A stretch of 64,000 nucleotides of DNA from JAGTVG01 sp964543195. Its GTDB lineage: Bacteria > Bacteroidota > Bacteroidia > Cytophagales > Cyclobacteriaceae. Both the position numbers and the translations under genes were made by a program. This document shows, one piece after another, positions 25,721 to 32,944 of this stretch; the stretch's first letter is position 1; each line of letters begins with the position of its first letter. The notes beneath the pieces were generated by a model. That model was given only the letters and a program-made list of their open reading frames with translations. It made no database searches and was not told the origin of the DNA. The DNA is taken from assembly GCA_964543195.1 (NCBI GenBank), contig CAZIXF010000017.1:1-64000 (forward strand), given 5' to 3'.

Positions 25721-27340
25721 ATGGTATTTCTGAAAGCTGGGAAGATCCATTTTTTTATCCTGTTTGCTGTATCTTTTATATTATATTTTAATTCTCTCGA
25801 CAATGACTTTGTCTACGATGATAAAGTTTTAATTCATACTAATCAGCATATTGATGATTTTTCCTGTTTTATTAAAAATCTATTTAATCAGGAATATTTT
25901 AACATTACGAGGTCCAAAACATACCGGCCAGTTCCTGAATTAAGCTATTTCCTGTTTTATCAATGGTTCGGTAATGAGCCGGCAGGGTATCATATATTCA
26001 ATATATTATTCCATTTTTTAAACGCTGCGCTGGTATATTTACTTGTCGCTAAATGGACTGAAAACCTGAAAATAGCGGTAAGCACCTCTTTGTTATTTGC
26101 CTCGCATCCCGCTTTGAGTGAAGCGGTAACACTGACAACCTTTAATGATGAATTGCTTTTCTCCCTGTTTTATCTTGTTGCGTTTTATATGTATGTACAC
26201 AAAGGAAACGGGGCAATCATTCTTTCTTATTTTGCTTTTATTTTATCCCTGCTTTCAAAAGAAATGGCCGTCAGTTTGCCATTAATGATCATACTGTATG
26301 ATTTGACATTAAACAAGCATATTCATGTCGGGAAGTTTAGAAAAAGAATTAATGAACTAATCAACAGCAATAAATGGGTTTATTCAGGCTATTTTTTCAT
26401 AACTATAATCTATGTAGCCTTCCGGTTTTTTTATCGGCCGCTGAGCTCACCTATGTTCGAAGAAGCCGAAATCACTACCGGCCTGTTTATGCGGTTGGCT
26501 TATATTCCATATCAGCTTTTCCAATTCATTAAAATTGCCCTCTACCCTTTTAATCTGAACGCCGACATCATACATCATTACCCCGATCATTACCTGACCA
26601 CTGAGAACATCATTTCTGTCATTATTTTCATATTACTTGTTTATCTGGCAATAAAAATATTTTTAAAAAGGTCATTGTTAGTTTTTGGAATTGCATGGTT
26701 TACTATTGGTCTACTGCCTGTTTTAAATATTATTACAATCGAACATCCGTTGGCGGAGCGTTATTTATACCTGCCCATCGTAGGTTTTTGTCTGATCCTT
26801 TCTTCTGCCATATATCGGTATTTACCGGGTAAATCATGGTCGCATAAATATTCATTTCTGAATATAAGAACGGCAGTGATATTATTATTACTAATTATAT
26901 ATGGAGTGAAAACAATTTCCAGAGGGCAGGTATGGAAGAATTCTGAAATATTGTGGACTGAAACATTAAAGGTATCGCCAGGTAGTTACCGGGCTCATAA
27001 TAACCTGGGCATGGAATATTATAAAAAAGGTGATTTTGAAAAAGCAATCCATCATTTTAAACAATCTGTAAATCTCAATCCCGACTTATCGATTTCCCAT
27101 TTAAATCTGGCCAATGCCTTATTCAGGAATGGACAGATGAATAAGGCGATTGTTCACTATCAAAAAGCAATTGGACTGGATAATGAAAATATTGAGGCCA
27201 TCTATAACCTGGCTATCGCGTATTCGAAACAGGGAAATCCGGGGAAAGCTATCCAATACTGGCAGAAAGTATTGGGGATCGATCCGGACCATCAGGGGGC
27301 ATTAGAAAATATTCAAAAGGCGAAAGCCAGGCTGGAGTAA
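25721..27340 (+). CDS. Multi-pass GT-C-like membrane protein with C-terminal TPR (TMTC-like)
   Basis: A 539-residue inner-membrane protein with roughly ten hydrophobic helices in the first 400 residues. After the first helix it has NDFVYDD (D33/D34), the acidic pair of GT-C glycosyltransferases, and EHPLAERYLYLP near 342-353, a motif shared with TMTC-like O-mannosyltransferase relatives. Three TPR units follow: YRAHNNLGMEYYKKGDFEKA, LSISHLNLANALFRNGQM and IEAIYNLAIAYSKQGNPGKA. It probably transfers a lipid-linked sugar to an extracytoplasmic acceptor. It lies after a terminator and is transcribed alone. The substrate is unknown. Confidence 0.82.
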   Translation: MVFLKAGKIHFFILFAVSFILYFNSLDNDFVYDDKVLIHTNQHIDDFSCFIKNLFNQEYFNITRSKTYRPVPELSYFLFYQWFGNEPAGYHIFNILFHFLNAALVYLLVAKWTENLKIAVSTSLLFASHPALSEAVTLTTFNDELLFSLFYLVAFYMYVHKGNGAIILSYFAFILSLLSKEMAVSLPLMIILYDLTLNKHIHVGKFRKRINELINSNKWVYSGYFFITIIYVAFRFFYRPLSSPMFEEAEITTGLFMRLAYIPYQLFQFIKIALYPFNLNADIIHHYPDHYLTTENIISVIIFILLVYLAIKIFLKRSLLVFGIAWFTIGLLPVLNIITIEHPLAERYLYLPIVGFCLILSSAIYRYLPGKSWSHKYSFLNIRTAVILLLLIIYGVKTISRGQVWKNSEILWTETLKVSPGSYRAHNNLGMEYYKKGDFEKAIHHFKQSVNLNPDLSISHLNLANALFRNGQMNKAIVHYQKAIGLDNENIEAIYNLAIAYSKQGNPGKAIQYWQKVLGIDPDHQGALENIQKAKARLE

Positions 27341-27370
27341 AGATAAGAGTGGCGTTTATTAGTATCTTCT

Positions 27371-28759
27371 TTAAACTACAGGCACCACCCTGTAATCCTT
27401 GTTTTTATGCATGTACAACTGAATGATGCCCTGGATGTCCTGGTTATCCGGGTAAGATTTGATATATTCTTTTAACTGGCCCGGATGAATGATCTCGGTG
27501 GACGTTTCAAAATAGCCGAAGCCCTGGTACCGGCCGTTTTCTATCCATACTACCGAAGATTCTTCCAGCTCCCGGCCCTCGCCGATAATAGCGACCGTCT
27601 GATCGGATTTCATGAGCGATTGCAAAGCCCTGTTCATTCTTTTGTTATAAACACCCGGCTTTTCCTTCCCGATGCAGGCTCCGTTGCATTGTTTTATCTG
27701 GTAATCAAAACAGGAGTGGGGCGATTTCTGCAGGCCGCAGAGTTTCTGGCAAAGTTCATATTCATCCACTTTTCGTTTTACAAAATTCCGTGCATCCATC
27801 AATGACCGGAATACAATAAGGGGATCACCATGCCTGTTGATCTTGCTGACCGACAACCGTTTATATCCATTCCGGTCTTCATACTGATAAACCCCGTAAT
27901 TCCAGGACAACCGTTTATGGGCACGGTTGAATGCAGGCCAGAGGCGCTGTATCTCATAGGTCTCGAACAGCAGGGCGATCAGTTCATTGCCACATACTTC
28001 ATAATCGATCCCATGGATATTGCGGAAGAGATTCTGTTTTTGGCTTGTGTCTGATCCGGTTGAAAAATGCCCTTTCACCCTGTTTTTAATGTTTTTGGCT
28101 TTGCCCACGTAGATCACCTTCCCCTTCTGGTCGAAAAAATAATATACCCCCGTTTTTTCGGGTAACCTGAGAAACTGAGATTTGGGAAGATTTGGCGGTA
28201 ATGATCCTTCCGGTGAATTTCTTTTCAGCGCTTTTCCGATATGATCTTCCTTGTCGTGCGCTAACAGATGGGCAAAGATCTTCACGGTGGCTTCCGCATC
28301 ACCATGTGCCCGGTGCCTGCCATTGATAAAAATATCGAGATGCCGGGCTAGGTTTCCAAGGCCATAGGAAGAAAGTCCGGGCAGTATCTTCCTGGCCAGC
28401 CTGACGGTACATAATTTTCTTGCCTGAAAATCACCGCCCAGGGATTTGAATTCCTGCCGCACGAAATTATAATCAAAGTTCACATTATGCGCGACGAAGA
28501 TCTTTCCCTCAAGCAGTGTGAAGATCTCTTTGGCCACTTCGTAAAACCTGGGGGCATTTTCCACCATTTTGTTGGTTATCCCGGTAAGGGAAACAATATA
28601 GGGTGGAATGGACGATTCCGGATTGATGAGTGAATGAAAACTGTCCACGATGCGGGTTCCATCAAAGACCAGGATAGCGATCTCCGTGATCTTACTCCGG
28701 TTTGTATAATTACCGGTAGTTTCTATATCGACAATCGCATACGAGGGGTCCCGGGACAT
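27371..28759 (-). CDS. DnaQ-like 3'-5' exonuclease fused to a UvrC-type GIY-YIG endonuclease
   Basis: A 462-residue fusion. The N-terminus is a DEDDh exonuclease: DIETTG (D11, E13), HNVNFDYNFV near 96-105 and HRAHGDAEAT near 150-159. The C-terminal part is a GIY-YIG nuclease: TGVYYFFDQKG near 208, VIYVGKAKNIKNRVKGHF near 219-236, and ELIALLFETYEIQRLWPAFN near 260-279 with the catalytic Glu, followed by a UvrC-like cysteine patch (CQKLCG, CFDYQIKQCNGAC). This DnaQ-GIY arrangement resembles Cho/UvrC-like repair proteins that cut damaged DNA. It lacks the UvrC C-terminal RNase H and HhH domains. Confidence 0.92.
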   Translation of the reverse strand: MSRDPSYAIVDIETTGNYTNRSKITEIAILVFDGTRIVDSFHSLINPESSIPPYIVSLTGITNKMVENAPRFYEVAKEIFTLLEGKIFVAHNVNFDYNFVRQEFKSLGGDFQARKLCTVRLARKILPGLSSYGLGNLARHLDIFINGRHRAHGDAEATVKIFAHLLAHDKEDHIGKALKRNSPEGSLPPNLPKSQFLRLPEKTGVYYFFDQKGKVIYVGKAKNIKNRVKGHFSTGSDTSQKQNLFRNIHGIDYEVCGNELIALLFETYEIQRLWPAFNRAHKRLSWNYGVYQYEDRNGYKRLSVSKINRHGDPLIVFRSLMDARNFVKRKVDEYELCQKLCGLQKSPHSCFDYQIKQCNGACIGKEKPGVYNKRMNRALQSLMKSDQTVAIIGEGRELEESSVVWIENGRYQGFGYFETSTEIIHPGQLKEYIKSYPDNQDIQGIIQLYMHKNKDYRVVPVV

Positions 28760-28845
28760 AACAGCATAAAATTTCCAAAAAATTTAGAATTCCTAAATAT
28801 ATGGAAAAGCTGCCAATTATATTAGTATTCTTGTGGAAAATTGAA

Positions 28846-29208
28846 TTAAATTGAAGTAAGGCCGTGAGGTGCCGGCCGGCCCTCCTTGTCGATATGGACA
28901 AATACAATTTTGTCGATATTGATGATCTCGTCCTGGGTGATGACGTTCCGGACTACACAGCGTACGGTTACTGAGCTGGTGCCCACATCAACAAACTCCA
29001 GCCCGATCTCGATGATATCTCCGTTTTTTGCAGAATTTACAAAATTGATCTCTGATACGTATTTGGTGACCACGTTTTTATCCGACAACCGGCTCATGAC
29101 AAATATGGCGGCATCCTCGTCGATCCAGCTGAGCAGATGGCCACCGAACAGGGTACCCATGGGATTGAGATTCTCCGGTTTAACCAGCTTTCTACTGAAA
29201 AATTGCAT
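28846..29208 (-). CDS. Acyl-CoA thioesterase, hotdog fold (YciA-like)
   Basis: A 120-residue single-hotdog protein. The conserved entry is NPMGTLFGGHLLSWIDEDAA (about 15-34), followed by YVSEINFVNSAKNGDIIEIG and an RCVVRN strand, matching bacterial acyl-CoA thioesterases of the YciA/BACH group, which release free CoA in the cytoplasm. It lies about 85 bp downstream of the scaffold gap on its 5' side, so its promoter may be partly lost in the gap. Confidence 0.88.
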   Translation of the reverse strand: MQFFSRKLVKPENLNPMGTLFGGHLLSWIDEDAAIFVMSRLSDKNVVTKYVSEINFVNSAKNGDIIEIGLEFVDVGTSSVTVRCVVRNVITQDEIINIDKIVFVHIDKEGRPAPHGLTSI

Positions 29209-29254
29209 GTTTTAACTTTTTAAGTGCGTGGTTCGCCGTACGACCTGTTTAAAT

Positions 29255-29354
29255 NNNNNNNNNNNNNNNNNNNNNNNNNNNNNNNNNNNNNNNNNNNNNN
29301 NNNNNNNNNNNNNNNNNNNNNNNNNNNNNNNNNNNNNNNNNNNNNNNNNNNNNN
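29255..29354. other. Assembly gap of 100 N
   Basis: Exactly 100 N placeholder. One base later begins a perfect 16-bp inverted repeat, which may have caused the break in assembly. The true distance is unknown. Confidence 0.97.
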
Positions 29355-29355
29355 G

Positions 29356-29407
29356 CCCGGTTACCTGCCGGGAAATTTTCATACGTTTTTACCGGCAGGT
29401 AACCGGG
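29356..29407. repeat. Perfect 16-bp inverted repeat beside the gap
   Basis: CCCGGTTACCTGCCGG at 29356-29371 pairs perfectly with CCGGCAGGTAACCGGG at 29392-29407 around a 20-nt loop. It lies 15 bp beyond the 3' end of the minus-strand rhodanese gene, so it could be a terminator of that operon. On the minus strand it is not followed by a clear T run before the gap. Confidence 0.7.
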
Positions 29408-29422
29408 ACCCCTTTTCCGGCC

Positions 29423-29773
29423 TCAGTCTTTCCCGTTTAACGGACCCTGCCAGCCCATCAGACCGAATTTTACATTGAAAAGATGGTTGAACCCGGCAGC
29501 GGACATAATACGACAGGCAGTCATGCTTCGGCTTCCGCTCCGGCAATATACATAATAGGTCTTACCCGGATCCAGATCCATGATTTTATTTCGGAATGCC
29601 GGATCCATCAGGTTAAGAAGCTTTGCATCAGGAATATGCCCGGAATGAAATTCCCCCGGGGTCCTTACATCAATAATCTCATAATTATCATCCTTTTTCT
29701 GAATGATCTCCTCGAGTTCATTACAATATATATTCCTGTATTTTTCTTTAGTTTCTCCAGATAAATTAAACAT
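29423..29773 (-). CDS. Single-domain rhodanese
   Basis: A 116-residue sulfurtransferase. IIDVRTPGEFHSGHIPDAK (about 33-51) and the active loop YCRSGSRS (about 80-87, Cys catalytic) are intact. Rhodaneses shuttle sulfane sulfur between persulfides, thiosulfate and acceptors. It lies 45 bp downstream of the persulfide dioxygenase-rhodanese gene and completes the sulfur-detoxification operon. Confidence 0.92.
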   Translation of the reverse strand: MFNLSGETKEKYRNIYCNELEEIIQKKDDNYEIIDVRTPGEFHSGHIPDAKLLNLMDPAFRNKIMDLDPGKTYYVYCRSGSRSMTACRIMSAAGFNHLFNVKFGLMGWQGPLNGKD

Positions 29774-29818
29774 AGTTGTTTTTTGATTTAGTCATTCGGC
29801 AAATAAAGCAATTTAATT

Positions 29819-31171
29819 TCAGGTTGTTACCGTATCCTTCCTGAATTCTTTAATGGATTCTCCCAGATTGTATACTGTGAACCCGGGCAGTTCTCTTTCC
29901 AGGATGCTGGATCCGGTAGCCGAACGGTAACCTCCTTCACAATGAACCACAATCTGTTTGTCCGCAGGCACTTCCTTGATCCGTTCTCTTAGCTCATGCA
30001 AAGGTATATTGATCGAATTATCGAAGTATTTGTTGGTTTCAAGCTCCGACGGAACCCTTACATCCACAATCGTAAAGTTTTCAGGATATTTTTTCAGCCC
30101 TTCCACGTTTAAATCGGCATGGATCTGAGTGCCGTATAACGGATTCATCAGGGCACCGACGATATTTTTTTCATAGCCCACCTTTGCCGCTCTCCGGATC
30201 ACGCTCTCTCTTGAAGACTCATCCTCGGCAATGAGGTAGAACTTTTCATCCGGATTGACGATCGATCCAAGCCAGGTCTCGAATTTGCCGTCTTCAATAA
30301 TATTTATCGCGCCCGGGACATGACCATTATTGTATTTCTTCCTCGGCCTGGTGTCAATCACCAGGGCATCCTTTTCTATTTTTATATCTTTATCGAGGCG
30401 CGGCACTTTTTTTACACTTTCTTCAAAGTCATCGGCTCCGGTTTTGTTTACATCCACATCATAACCAAAATATCTCGGGATATAGGGTTGATCTTCAAGC
30501 AGCACGTTAACAAATTCATCTTCACTCATCTCCTGAAGCGCATAATTTTCCCTGAGCTGTTTTTCAAGGGTACTTGAAAGGTCCTTGCTCAGGCTTTTTC
30601 CGCATAACGATCCTGCGCCATGGGCAGGATAAACCGTAATATCCTTTTCAAGAGCCATCAGAATATTGCGCGTGGAACGATACATATCCCGCGCCAGTTG
30701 TTCTCGTTTGGCAGTGATATTTCCGGCATTTTCCCTAAGGTCGGGACGGCCCACATCACCAATGAATAAAGTATCGCCGGTAAATACGGCTCTTTCTTTT
30801 CCCTCTTCATCAATAGCCACCACGCTAATACTGTCAGGAGAATGTCCCGGGGTATTCAACGCTTTCAAGGTGGCATTGCCAATTTTTAGCGTGTCACCCG
30901 TATCGAAGGTATCATGCGGGTAATCCGCTCCAACCAGTTTACTAGCATAGATCGGAGCTCCTGTCGATTTATGGATCTCCAGGTGGGAGCTCACGAAATC
31001 GGCATGAGGATGAGTCTCGATAACGGCGACAATCCGGCCATTGACCTTTTCTGCATACTCATAATAAGGATTAGGATCGCGCGCGGGATCCACCAGGGCG
31101 ATTTCGCCCTCACTGACTACCGCATAAGCAGCATGGGCCAGTGTTTCATCGTAAAATTGTTTGATATCCAT
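29819..31171 (-). CDS. Persulfide dioxygenase-rhodanese fusion (MBL fold)
   Basis: A 450-residue protein. The N-terminal metallo-beta-lactamase fold has THPHADFVSSH (H54, H56, D58), TPGH (H110) and TGDTLFIGDVGRPDL (D133), the mononuclear iron ligands of ETHE1-like persulfide dioxygenases. Two rhodanese domains follow. The first (about 265-350) has no cysteine in its active loop (LIAEDESSRES) and is degenerate. The second (about 360-445) has an intact VHCEGGYRSATG. The enzyme oxidises glutathione or other persulfides to sulfite. It lies 16 bp after tauE, in an ArsR-controlled operon. Confidence 0.93.
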   Translation of the reverse strand: MDIKQFYDETLAHAAYAVVSEGEIALVDPARDPNPYYEYAEKVNGRIVAVIETHPHADFVSSHLEIHKSTGAPIYASKLVGADYPHDTFDTGDTLKIGNATLKALNTPGHSPDSISVVAIDEEGKERAVFTGDTLFIGDVGRPDLRENAGNITAKREQLARDMYRSTRNILMALEKDITVYPAHGAGSLCGKSLSKDLSSTLEKQLRENYALQEMSEDEFVNVLLEDQPYIPRYFGYDVDVNKTGADDFEESVKKVPRLDKDIKIEKDALVIDTRPRKKYNNGHVPGAINIIEDGKFETWLGSIVNPDEKFYLIAEDESSRESVIRRAAKVGYEKNIVGALMNPLYGTQIHADLNVEGLKKYPENFTIVDVRVPSELETNKYFDNSINIPLHELRERIKEVPADKQIVVHCEGGYRSATGSSILERELPGFTVYNLGESIKEFRKDTVTT

Positions 31172-31187
31172 AGTTTTCCTGTTTTTT

Positions 31188-32198
31188 TCAGATTGAAAGT
31201 TCTTTAAATAAAATATATGCGGCCATTATTAATATGAAGTAGCCAAAACCTTTTTTGAGTTTAGTTTCATTGATAAACTTTGACATATACGAGCCACCGA
31301 ATATTCCAATAATGGAAAGGCCGGTAAAGGCCAGCAGAAAGATCCAGTGGATATCCTGGTTGCCCAGATCACCCAGAAAACCAAGCAGGGATTTTACCGA
31401 GATAATGAGCAATGATGTTCCGACGGCCAATTTCATGGGTAAACCGGCCAGCAATACCAATGCCGGAATGATCAGGAAACCTCCACCTGCACCTACGATT
31501 CCGGTAATGGTTCCTACTACCGCTCCTTCAATTACGATTACCGGGTAATTATGGATAATGCCATGAGTTTCATTTTCTTTTTCCAGGCTTCTCCTTCCTT
31601 TTATCATGGAAAAAGCCGATAAAAACATGATCAAAGCAAAAAACACCATGATCCCGGAATTTTTTGTCAACGTGAAATTACCGATCACAATCAGGTTTTC
31701 TGGGATCACCGGGATGATGAACTGACGTACCACAAACACCATTATGGCGGCCGGAGTAACTAAAAGGAAAGCTTTTACATGTTTTTTACTGTTCCGGAAT
31801 GTGAGGTTGAGACTTAACAGCGAAACCCCCAGCATGGTGAGAATGAGTATAAGTATGAACAGCAGATCCGTAGTGATATCAAGTTCGCCAATGGTAAATA
31901 ATGTATCGGGAATGGCAGGTACCAGAAATTTTCTGGTCAGAAACACGGCAATAAAGGAAGGAACTGCAAATACAAGCGCTGTCTTATAGTTCATCAATCC
32001 TTTTTTCATATAATTGAGCGCACCTACGGAAGATGATATCCCGACCACAAAAAGAGAATAGGCGGTTGCCAAAACCGGCTCGATATGGAACAGGTATACC
32101 AGTATGGGCACGGTGAGGATGGAACCACCACCACCAATGAGGCCCAGTGTAACACCAATTAATACAGCTGCCAGATAGCCGATTATCTCCACCAGCAA
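31188..32198 (-). CDS. TauE/SafE family sulfite/sulfonate exporter
   Basis: A 336-residue inner-membrane protein with about eight to nine hydrophobic helices in two related halves. The family signature appears in both: IGVTLGLIGGGGSILTVPIL (about 15-34) and GTITGIVGAGGGFLIIPALV (about 233-252). TauE proteins export sulfite or organosulfonates. Here it would remove the sulfite produced by the persulfide dioxygenase encoded next to it. Confidence 0.92.
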   Translation of the reverse strand: MLVEIIGYLAAVLIGVTLGLIGGGGSILTVPILVYLFHIEPVLATAYSLFVVGISSSVGALNYMKKGLMNYKTALVFAVPSFIAVFLTRKFLVPAIPDTLFTIGELDITTDLLFILILILTMLGVSLLSLNLTFRNSKKHVKAFLLVTPAAIMVFVVRQFIIPVIPENLIVIGNFTLTKNSGIMVFFALIMFLSAFSMIKGRRSLEKENETHGIIHNYPVIVIEGAVVGTITGIVGAGGGFLIIPALVLLAGLPMKLAVGTSLLIISVKSLLGFLGDLGNQDIHWIFLLAFTGLSIIGIFGGSYMSKFINETKLKKGFGYFILIMAAYILFKELSI

Positions 32199-32234
32199 AT
32201 ACGATTAAATGATTTTATGATCAGATCAGGAAAT

Positions 32235-32564
32235 TTATAATGCATCGCACTTATTCATGCATTTAATTACATCAACTACCTCCGGGAGTTTAAGATAATA
32301 ATTGATGTTTTTGCCACTTCGCTCACTACCCAGGATCCCCGCCAGTTTCATGTTGGAAAGATGGTGTGAGGTCAGCGATTGTTCAGAGCTCATTTGTTCA
32401 CATATGTCAGATACACACATCTTGTCATTATCGACCAGGAGGCTGATAATGCCTATTCTCAGAGGATGCGCAATGGTTTTGAGGATAAATGAAACTTTTT
32501 CAAGCTTTTCAATATCTGTGATAGCTTGAAGATCGACTCCCTTGTACTGTTCTATCTGACTCAT
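32235..32564 (-). CDS. ArsR family repressor of the sulfur operon (persulfide sensor candidate)
   Basis: A 109-residue winged-helix protein. The HTH reads CVSDICEQMSSEQSLTSHHL (50-69), followed by the wing GSERSGKNINYYLKL (79-93). Four cysteines are present (C50, C55, C102, C106). C50 and C55 flank the first HTH helix, and the C-terminal CMNKC pair might sense metal or persulfide. It is the first gene of the operon with tauE, the persulfide dioxygenase and rhodanese, as in BigR/SqrR-type circuits. A near-perfect palindrome covers its promoter, implying autorepression. Confidence 0.9.
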   Translation of the reverse strand: MSQIEQYKGVDLQAITDIEKLEKVSFILKTIAHPLRIGIISLLVDNDKMCVSDICEQMSSEQSLTSHHLSNMKLAGILGSERSGKNINYYLKLPEVVDVIKCMNKCDAL

Positions 32565-32594
32565 TGTTTTACTACTTTTTTACTAATATAAACG

Positions 32595-32621
32595 CAAACA
32601 TATGAACATATGTTCAAATGT
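32595..32621 (-). promoter_or_regulatory. ArsR operator overlapping the -7 box
   Basis: A 24-bp palindrome at 32598-32621 has one mismatched pair: ACATATGAACAT followed by ATGTTCAAATGT. On the minus strand TATGTTTG (32602-32595) fits the TAnnTTTG box and overlaps the palindrome, 31 nt upstream of the arsR ATG. Binding there would block initiation. That ArsR is the binder is inferred from position. Confidence 0.72.
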
Positions 32622-32881
32622 AATAAGATTTTTTTATAATTTTTTTCTGATCTGTCTTAAGGAGGTGGTTATCATGTTATCAGTCCATTCATAACTACAG
32701 GATCAAATAAAACGGATAGTGACACAGGTCGGTTCCGGGAGAAAAAATATATATTGTTTGGATTATTTTATGTTTCATTTTATCAAAAGGGTGTACGGTA
32801 AACAACACCTGGCGATTAATTGATTCATAAATTTTCCGCGTGTTATTTTTTTATTTACACTGTCACCGGATTTATTTTATA

Positions 32882-32915
32882 TAAAAAAAACCTGCACCGG
32901 AATCGCGGTACAGGT
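32882..32915 (-). terminator. Terminator of clpC
   Basis: On the minus strand ACCTGTACCG and CGGTGCAGGT form a 10-bp stem with one mismatch and a short loop, followed by eight T. It lies 29 bp after the clpC stop. The rest of the 32622-32881 interval shows no gene. Confidence 0.88.
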
Positions 32916-32944
32916 CTATATTTTACAGGAACTTTCTATTCCGT

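Noticed and set aside
27485..28054. Plus-strand open frames inside the DnaQ/GIY-YIG gene
   Set aside because: They are shadows of a well-supported minus-strand gene and show no family motif.
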